From NCBI GenBank assembly GCA_018267355.1, contig JAFDYP010000392.1, positions 1 through 10,442 of the forward strand: a DNA stretch of 10,442 bases, read 5' to 3'. The stretch's first letter is position 1, and every line of letters starts with the position of its first letter. The stretch comes from Bacteroidota bacterium (lineage in GTDB: Bacteria > Bacteroidota > Bacteroidia > Chitinophagales > LD1). Shown one piece after another: positions 6,325-10,442 of this stretch. A model generated the notes under the pieces. The model worked only from the letters and a program-made list of their open reading frames with translations. It was not told where the DNA came from and ran no database searches. The position numbers and the translations under genes were made by a program.

Positions 6325-6394
6325 CGTCTCCCGTCCCTTGCCCTTCGTCCCCCGACCCTCGCCTTTCGTCCTTCGCCCTTCGTCCCTCGCCCCT
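6325..6394. repeat. Pyrimidine-rich heptamer array, ten units of CGnCCYT type
   Basis: Exactly ten contiguous heptamers can be read: CGTCTCC, CGTCCCT, TGCCCTT, CGTCCCC, CGACCCT, CGCCTTT, CGTCCTT, CGCCCTT, CGTCCCT, CGCCCCT. It starts 23 nt after the purine heptamer array and stops 76 bp before the H1-like gene's ATG. The last 14 nt recur at 9190-9203. Confidence 0.9.
6335..6358 (-). other. G-quadruplex motif on the minus strand
   Basis: On the minus strand four G-runs of three or more occur with loops TC, ACGAA and CAA: GGG, GGGGG, GGG, GGG. This satisfies the usual G3+N1-7 rule. It lies inside the pyrimidine heptamer array, so it may be a by-product of the repeat composition. Confidence 0.6.
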
Positions 6395-6399
6395 TTCTA

Positions 6400-6431
6400 T
6401 TGGCCCTGCATTTGCCACACACGTAGTATTG
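6400..6431 (+). promoter_or_regulatory. Weak candidate promoter for the H1-like gene
   Basis: TTG at 6400-6402 and TAGTATTG at 6424-6431 (one mismatch to TAnnTTTG) are 21 nt apart, near the usual spacing. A small hairpin, CACGTAGT with ACTATGTG (one G-U), overlaps the -7 box. The box is 39 nt before the ATG, farther than the exact boxes elsewhere in the window. Confidence 0.3.
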
Positions 6432-6470
6432 CTCACTATGTGGAGCGTCATACTCAAAAAACAAAACATC

Positions 6471-7397
6471 ATGGCAACAGCAAAGAAATCTAAGTCAGCA
6501 GCCAAACCAAAAGCCGCTGCAAAGAAGGCAGTGAAAGCCGCTGCAAAAAAAGTAGCAAAAAAAGCCGCCCCGGCTAAGAAGGCAGTGAAAGCCGCCGTCA
6601 AAAAAGCAAAACCCGCAGCTAAGAAGGCGGTGAAGGCCGTAAAGAGTGCAGCCAAAAAAGTAACAGGCAAGTCTACGGCATCGTCTAAGAAGTCTGCTAC
6701 CAAAGGCGGTGTCAAAGCCGCTGCTAAAAAAGCAGTAAAGAAGGCCACACCACTAGCCAAGAAAGCACTGGCCAAAGGCAGGCAACTGGTGAAGAAAGCA
6801 GCCAAGGCCATAGCACCCGTAGTGAAGAAGGCACAAAAGGCCATCGCTCCCGTAGCTAAGAAAGTAGAAAAGACTACGGCATCTGCAGCTAAGAAAGCTC
6901 AAAAGGCCACCGCACCTGAGAAGGCTACCACCGCAAAGAAAACAAGCGGCAAGAGCGCAGCTAAGCCTGCCAGCTCCCGCAGCGGCTCTGCTCCGCAGCC
7001 TAAGCGCGCCACCGCTCCGGCTAAAAAAACTGACACGGCAAAGAGCCGTGAAAGCTCATCTGCCTCAGGCGGTAATAAGCAGGACGAGTCTATACGCGTA
7101 GATACAGACCGCCCCGATGATATAGAGGGCAGCGACAATGCCACGGACGAAGATGCACGCGGCGGTATAGATACAGCCACAGGCCGCATAGACAGGCCGC
7201 AGCGTGTGCATGGACCCGATATGCACCTCATACCCGGTCAGGGCCACCAGAGCCAGGTGCAGTGGAAGGAGGGCAACCATGACAAGGAGCAATCATTCCA
7301 GCATCAGGAGGAGATAGCCTACCACCGCGAGCAGGAGCGCATGAAGAATATAGCCGACAAGGCCAAAAAGGTCTTCACCACTCCGCGCCAATCCTAG
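6471..7397 (+). CDS. Histone H1-like Lys/Ala-rich DNA-binding protein with acidic/polar tail, 308 aa
   Basis: Residues 1-150 are almost wholly Lys, Ala, Pro and Val in repeated AAKKAVKAAAKK and KKAxxPxxKK blocks, as in eukaryotic H1 tails and bacterial H1-like nucleoid proteins. Such proteins bind DNA without sequence specificity and help compact it. Residues 150-205 are Ser/Thr/Lys-rich and probably disordered. From about 205 the character changes to an acidic section (DESIRVDTDRPDDIEGSDNA). A polar segment without low complexity follows (QVQWKEGNHDKEQSFQHQEE and on to AYHREQERMKNIADKAKK, residues 263-300), probably helical, and not a usual part of H1-like proteins. The ATG at 6471 is preferred over an in-frame TTG at 6429, because an A-rich leader precedes it and the Lys-rich region starts there. 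Eight of nine Ile codons are ATA. The gene stands alone. Confidence 0.85.
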   Translation: MATAKKSKSAAKPKAAAKKAVKAAAKKVAKKAAPAKKAVKAAVKKAKPAAKKAVKAVKSAAKKVTGKSTASSKKSATKGGVKAAAKKAVKKATPLAKKALAKGRQLVKKAAKAIAPVVKKAQKAIAPVAKKVEKTTASAAKKAQKATAPEKATTAKKTSGKSAAKPASSRSGSAPQPKRATAPAKKTDTAKSRESSSASGGNKQDESIRVDTDRPDDIEGSDNATDEDARGGIDTATGRIDRPQRVHGPDMHLIPGQGHQSQVQWKEGNHDKEQSFQHQEEIAYHREQERMKNIADKAKKVFTTPRQS

Positions 7398-7428
7398 CAG
7401 TGGTTATTATTAGAATGGTCGGCTGTTA

Positions 7429-7447
7429 AAGTCCCCTTTGGGGATTT
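7429..7447 (+). other. Hairpin 1 downstream of the H1-like gene
   Basis: AAGTCCCC (7429-7436) pairs with GGGGATTT (7440-7447) around a TTT loop, eight pairs with one G-U. It is followed by AGGGGC. The motif resembles intergenic GTCCCC/GGGGAT sequences I recall from other Bacteroidota genomes. Confidence 0.55.
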
Positions 7448-7464
7448 AGGGGCAGGCACTCATA

Positions 7465-7507
7465 GACAAAGCACGCTCCGAAAGGGGACGTGCTTTGTCG
7501 CCTTTTC
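7465..7507 (+). terminator. Strong hairpin with GAAA loop, probable terminator of the H1-like gene
   Basis: GACAAAGCACG (7465-7475) pairs perfectly with CGTGCTTTGTC (7489-7499). CTCC and GGGG extend the stem by four pairs (one G-U) with a bulged A and a GAAA tetraloop. Only four T follow (7503-7506), after GCC, so termination may be inefficient. It lies 67 nt after the H1-like stop and 60 nt before the GH5 start, with a weak promoter-like TATCTTCA at 7543-7550 in between. Confidence 0.65.
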
Positions 7508-7567
7508 GCCTGTTAAACTCTTACTGCATGTGTCAACTGAATTATCTTCACCAAAAAAAATCAACCA

Positions 7568-8983
7568 ATGAATAAGTTTCTACTTGCCTTGTTATTTTGC
7601 AGCCTTACCTACTGTGCCGGCGCAGCCACTACTGCACAGGCCCGCGCAGCCCGCCTGCAGAAGGCTATGAACCTCGCCGTCTGGCTCGAGTCCGGCTATT
7701 GGTATTTCAATACCACCTCCTTTCCTGATGCCACGCGCTACACCGAGGCTGATATCAAAAATCTGCATGACCTCTGTTTTCAGACCGTGCGCCTGCCTGT
7801 CTTTTTTGAGCCCTTTGCCGGCTACACCGCACCGTATGATTTCAATACTGCTGATCAGAATGTAGCACGCGGCCTGAGCTATGTAGACTCCGTCATAGCC
7901 TGGACCGGCCGCTACAATATGAACCTCGTGATAGACAATCACCTCGCAGACGATGATGATACCTACGGCCTCCAGACCCACTACCAGATCACTGATGCCA
8001 ACTATATGCAGCAGGCTCAGCTCATCAGCCGTGTATGGGCGCAGGCCATCCGGCGCTACGGCTATGCAGACCCTGAGCGTGTCATGTTTGAGCTGCGCAA
8101 TGAGCCCAATACTGTGAGCGATGCCCACCTGCGCACCGTTTATCAGACCGCAATAGATACGATCCGCAAGTATGATCACACCCACACACTCATAGTAGGC
8201 AATACGGGCTACTATGACCCCACCGCGCTCAGCTCGTCCGCACCATACAGTGATACCAACCTGATCTACACCTTTCACATCTATGATGGCAATAGCTATC
8301 CCGGTTTTTGCTTTCAGGGGCAGGGAGGAGTACCGGCTACCGACTCGCTCTCAGGCCAGCATGTGTCCTTTGCCCGTCATGGTGCGCAGGCGGCAGATAT
8401 CACAGCAGAGGTGCAGGACGTAGCCACCTGGTCTGCTACCAATAATGTACCCGTGTGGCTCGGTGAGTTTGGCTGTACCTCTCTTCCCGCAGTGTACGGA
8501 GACGACACCAGCCGGTGCAACTATATCGAGAACTTCGGCGCCGTGCTGGACGCTACGCAGATCCCCTGGGCATATTGGGATGGCTACGGCCCCGATGAGT
8601 ATGTCACCTCCTACGATGGTGGTACGACACTTACTTACCTCTTCTCCATGTTTGACCGCAGCAATACACTGGACGATGCCCACCTCGATCCTTGCTTCCG
8701 CTCCGCCCTCCACATCGGCAGTGCGTGCAATGTCTCCGGTATCACAGCCATCAGCGATGTACGCAGCCTGGCACTCTACCCAGATCCAGCCAGCCACACG
8801 CTATACATCAGCAGCGGGAGTCCTGCGCATGTAGATATATTGGATATCAGCGGCGCGCGCGTCATCAGTACAGACTACACCACTGCGGGCCTAGACGTAC
8901 GTACACTGGCCCCGGGCATCTATCTCGTGCAGACCACCGACCGCACCGGCGCCATCAGCACCGGCCGCTTTGTGAAGGAGTAA
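7568..8983 (+). CDS. Secreted GH5-family glycoside hydrolase (endoglucanase/cellulase-like) with T9SS sorting domain, 471 aa
   Basis: This enzyme should cleave a beta-linked polysaccharide outside the cell. A signal peptide covers roughly residues 1-20 (Lys3, hydrophobic core, AGAA). The catalytic domain spans about 30-385 and shows GH5 landmarks: VRLPVFF with R75, VIDNH with H125, the acid/base E179 in LRNEPN, FHIYD (H237, Y239), the nucleophile E300 in WLGEFGC, and the aromatic PWAYWDGYG. The C-terminal ~70 residues match a type A Por secretion tail: LALYPDPASHTLYIS, VDILDISGARVIS, LAPGIYLVQT and a final GRFVKE. This tail is removed after passage through the type IX machinery. Length and layout are complete. 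Substrate (glucan, mannan or other) cannot be told. No polysaccharide-utilisation genes flank it. Codon use differs from its neighbours: of 23 Ile codons I count 18 ATC, 5 ATA and no ATT, perhaps reflecting higher expression. The leader before the ATG is A-rich. Confidence 0.92.
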   Translation: MNKFLLALLFCSLTYCAGAATTAQARAARLQKAMNLAVWLESGYWYFNTTSFPDATRYTEADIKNLHDLCFQTVRLPVFFEPFAGYTAPYDFNTADQNVARGLSYVDSVIAWTGRYNMNLVIDNHLADDDDTYGLQTHYQITDANYMQQAQLISRVWAQAIRRYGYADPERVMFELRNEPNTVSDAHLRTVYQTAIDTIRKYDHTHTLIVGNTGYYDPTALSSSAPYSDTNLIYTFHIYDGNSYPGFCFQGQGGVPATDSLSGQHVSFARHGAQAADITAEVQDVATWSATNNVPVWLGEFGCTSLPAVYGDDTSRCNYIENFGAVLDATQIPWAYWDGYGPDEYVTSYDGGTTLTYLFSMFDRSNTLDDAHLDPCFRSALHIGSACNVSGITAISDVRSLALYPDPASHTLYISSGSPAHVDILDISGARVISTDYTTAGLDVRTLAPGIYLVQTTDRTGAISTGRFVKE

Positions 8984-9014
8984 ATGTATTGTATTAGCCC
9001 GCTCCTTCAGAAAG

Positions 9015-9040
9015 GGTTAGGAGAGATGCTTCTCCTAGCC
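9015..9040. terminator. Hairpin after the GH5 gene, possible terminator
   Basis: GGTTAGGAGA (9015-9024) and TCTCCTAGCC (9031-9040) form ten pairs (one G-U) with a 6-nt loop, 31 nt after the GH5 stop. No T-run follows on plus. On minus, CCCTTTCTG follows, which is also weak. Between it and hipA (9041-9161) I see nothing recognisable. Confidence 0.5.
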
Positions 9041-9161
9041 GTTGTAGGTCGCTGATCAGCAACAAGCGCTGGGCGCAATCCTCACTATGACGGTACATTT
9101 TAGTATATCAGGAGACGCTCTCATTTAGTTGCTGGTCAGGCGACGGGCAACGGCGGGGCTC

Positions 9162-9203
9162 TTGTCTCTCACCTTCGTCCCTCGTCCTTCGTCCCTCGCC
9201 CCT
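9162..9203. repeat. Second pyrimidine heptamer array, at the 3' end of hipA
   Basis: Six heptamers are read: TTGTCTC, TCACCTT, CGTCCCT, CGTCCTT, CGTCCCT, CGCCCCT. The last two are identical to the last two of the array at 6325-6394. The array ends 3 nt from the hipA stop codon. Confidence 0.85.
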
Positions 9204-9206
9204 CGA

Positions 9207-10442
9207 CTACACCCTCACCAGCGTACCTGCTATCTCATCGCGGAGCTTTGGCGCTACGCGCACCTGGTCGGCATAGTCGCGCCAGCGGGAGACTACAGCG
9301 CTGATCTCGTTGATGGCGTCATTGGCTTTCTTCATGCGGATAGAGGCGCCTACGGCCAGCAGGTCATCGCGGGTGATGTGCTGGCGTTTGCCCTGTATGC
9401 TCAGCGCGTGCTGGCTCACCCACTGGTGGCCCGGCTGGTAGGCGTGGCAGACGTCATAGGCCGGTGCCAGCTCCCATGCGCCATTTTGCCGGAGGCGAAA
9501 GGCAAAGTTCTTCGTATGGTCATCACAGTTGCGCGCTACGACATTGAACACCATCCTGCGAAACATCTGCTCTGCCGTCTGATAGTCGAGTCGCAGCTCC
9601 CGCATGGTCTGGAAGAGCTGCTCGTAGCTATAGCTCGTCACCTGGTTGTAGTCATAGTGGCGCATGGCGCAGAGGGTCTGTATGTGGTGGCGTATATCGC
9701 CATCGGCGCGGTCATACCGCTGCGTCATAAAGTGCGCCCTGCCGCCCTCCTCCAGCAGGCGTGAGGGCATCATGTCTATGCCACAGTCGCGCGCCATGAG
9801 GTAGTAGGCCATCTCCACGCGGCCATAGCCGTGGCTCGCGCCCAGCTGTATATCGCTCACGCCGTCCAGCTTGAGCAGCCAGTGGGTGAAGCCCCGCGGC
9901 GCGCGTGTCTGGCCGGAGCGCACCTCGCCTGTCTTTTCATTCCAGGCTATCACGGCCTTGGGGCGCGCACCACCGGCGCTGGTACCTATGCGCAGGATCT
10001 CGCGCATGGCCTGCGCCTCCTCCCGCATATCGGTGTGAAAGTGCTCTCTGCGTGTCAGCATCTCCCGCGCCATCTCCACGAGCTGCGCCACCTCTACGGA
10101 GAAGGTGTTGCGGTCCGGTGGGAGAGAGGCGGGGGCATACTCCAGCGCACCCATGCCGCGCGTGCCTATGAAGCAGAGCATCTCTACGGGGTTCATACTG
10201 CCCTGCGGGCGGCCCTGCTGCGCCAGCCAGGCGTCTATCAGCGTGCTACCATAGCGGTCTGGCAGGGAGTCTGCCAGCAGCCCCGGCAGCCCGCGGTAGG
10301 TATCTGTGCCGGGGGCGCCCGCCCTGTGCCGCAGCTCAGGGAAGCTATAAACGCCCTGCGGCCCGCGCACGGGCATCATGAGCGGCGCGAGGTCGGCACC
10401 CGAGCGCCGGTACGCTGTATCATACTCAAAGGTGGCGAGTCC
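9207..10442 (-). CDS. hipA: HipA-family Ser/Thr kinase (type II toxin-antitoxin type), N-terminus cut by window edge
   Basis: The protein matches HipA kinases, which phosphorylate targets such as glutamyl-tRNA synthetase in E. coli and cause growth arrest. The open frame continues to the right edge, giving 411 visible residues starting GLATFEYDTAYRRSG, so the true start lies outside; the ATG at 10379 is internal. HipA_N features are visible in GLPGLLADSLPDRYG and GTRGMGALEY. The kinase core has the flexible ATP loop GTSAGGARPK (visible residues 153-162, S155 matching the autophosphorylated Ser of E. coli HipA). It also has VEMAYYLMARDCGIDM, HFMTQRYDR, the catalytic loop RNCDDHTKN (D307, N312) and the DFG-like APAYD (D330). 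All key residues are present, so it should be active. A HipB-type antitoxin gene, if present, would be to the right of the window. Its stop codon nearly touches a heptamer repeat array. Confidence 0.93.
   Translation of the reverse strand, partial: GLATFEYDTAYRRSGADLAPLMMPVRGPQGVYSFPELRHRAGAPGTDTYRGLPGLLADSLPDRYGSTLIDAWLAQQGRPQGSMNPVEMLCFIGTRGMGALEYAPASLPPDRNTFSVEVAQLVEMAREMLTRREHFHTDMREEAQAMREILRIGTSAGGARPKAVIAWNEKTGEVRSGQTRAPRGFTHWLLKLDGVSDIQLGASHGYGRVEMAYYLMARDCGIDMMPSRLLEEGGRAHFMTQRYDRADGDIRHHIQTLCAMRHYDYNQVTSYSYEQLFQTMRELRLDYQTAEQMFRRMVFNVVARNCDDHTKNFAFRLRQNGAWELAPAYDVCHAYQPGHQWVSQHALSIQGKRQHITRDDLLAVGASIRMKKANDAINEISAVVSRWRDYADQVRVAPKLRDEIAGTLVRV

Noticed and set aside
6121..6426. 101-residue plus-strand reading frame with EARVKNQ repeats
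   Set aside because: It starts in the loop of the LuxR gene terminator and is open only because the repeat period is a multiple of three; the second half reads through the pyrimidine heptamers as low-complexity sequence.
6281..6844. 187-residue minus-strand frame rich in Ala and Phe, membrane-like
   Set aside because: It is the antisense shadow of the Lys/Ala codons of the H1-like gene and runs into the repeat region.
9129..9764. 211-residue plus-strand frame
   Set aside because: It is antisense to the hipA kinase core and starts in the heptamer repeat region.
10379..10379. ATG at 10379 as the start of hipA
   Set aside because: The frame stays open to the window edge and the 21 upstream residues (F-E-Y-D-T-A-Y type) continue the normal HipA N-terminal pattern.

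Overview
The window looks like chromosomal DNA of a Bacteroidota bacterium, probably a Chitinophagales-type member. The order-level guess is inference. The signs are a secreted glycosidase ending in a type IX secretion (Por) sorting domain, three exact TAnnTTTG promoter boxes 17-21 nt before start codons, A-rich leaders in place of Shine-Dalgarno sites, a DUF2306 membrane protein, a histone H1-like Lys/Ala protein and a HipA kinase. Isoleucine is very often coded by ATA although the DNA is not AT-rich. No insertion sequence, phage gene, tRNA, rRNA or CRISPR array is visible, so this is mostly ordinary genome with some unusual intergenic DNA.

Left part (1-3946): a response-regulator receiver protein runs off the left edge on the minus strand. 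A lipoprotein of unknown function follows on plus. A DUF2306 membrane protein lies on minus, convergent with it after a 3-nt gap. A 503-residue helical-repeat protein of a Bacteroidota family of unknown function lies on plus, with a palindrome in its upstream region.

Middle (3943-6070): on minus are a divergent deiminase/amidinotransferase-fold enzyme and, upstream of it, an unrecognised 145-residue beta-rich protein. A strong intrinsic terminator sits between them, ending only 8 nt before the enzyme's start codon. Divergent from this pair is a stand-alone LuxR-type DNA-binding domain protein. Its promoter is overlaid by two 8-bp palindromes and it has its own terminator.

Right part (6071-10442): a 400-bp stretch without a gene holds a purine-rich tandem array (seven 21-bp units, each three heptamers) and then a pyrimidine-rich heptamer array with a G-quadruplex motif on the minus strand. 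Next come the H1-like protein, an intergenic region with two hairpins and a competing alternative pairing, a GH5 glycoside hydrolase with a T9SS tail, and a HipA-family kinase running off the right edge. The pyrimidine heptamer array recurs directly against the 3' end of hipA.

The genes do not form one obvious pathway; most are single transcription units. I see no clear new multi-gene system. The points most worth a second look are the two-part heptamer repeats, the possible conditional terminator ahead of the deiminase-like gene, the structured RNA region before the GH5 gene, and the operator-like promoter of the solo LuxR protein.
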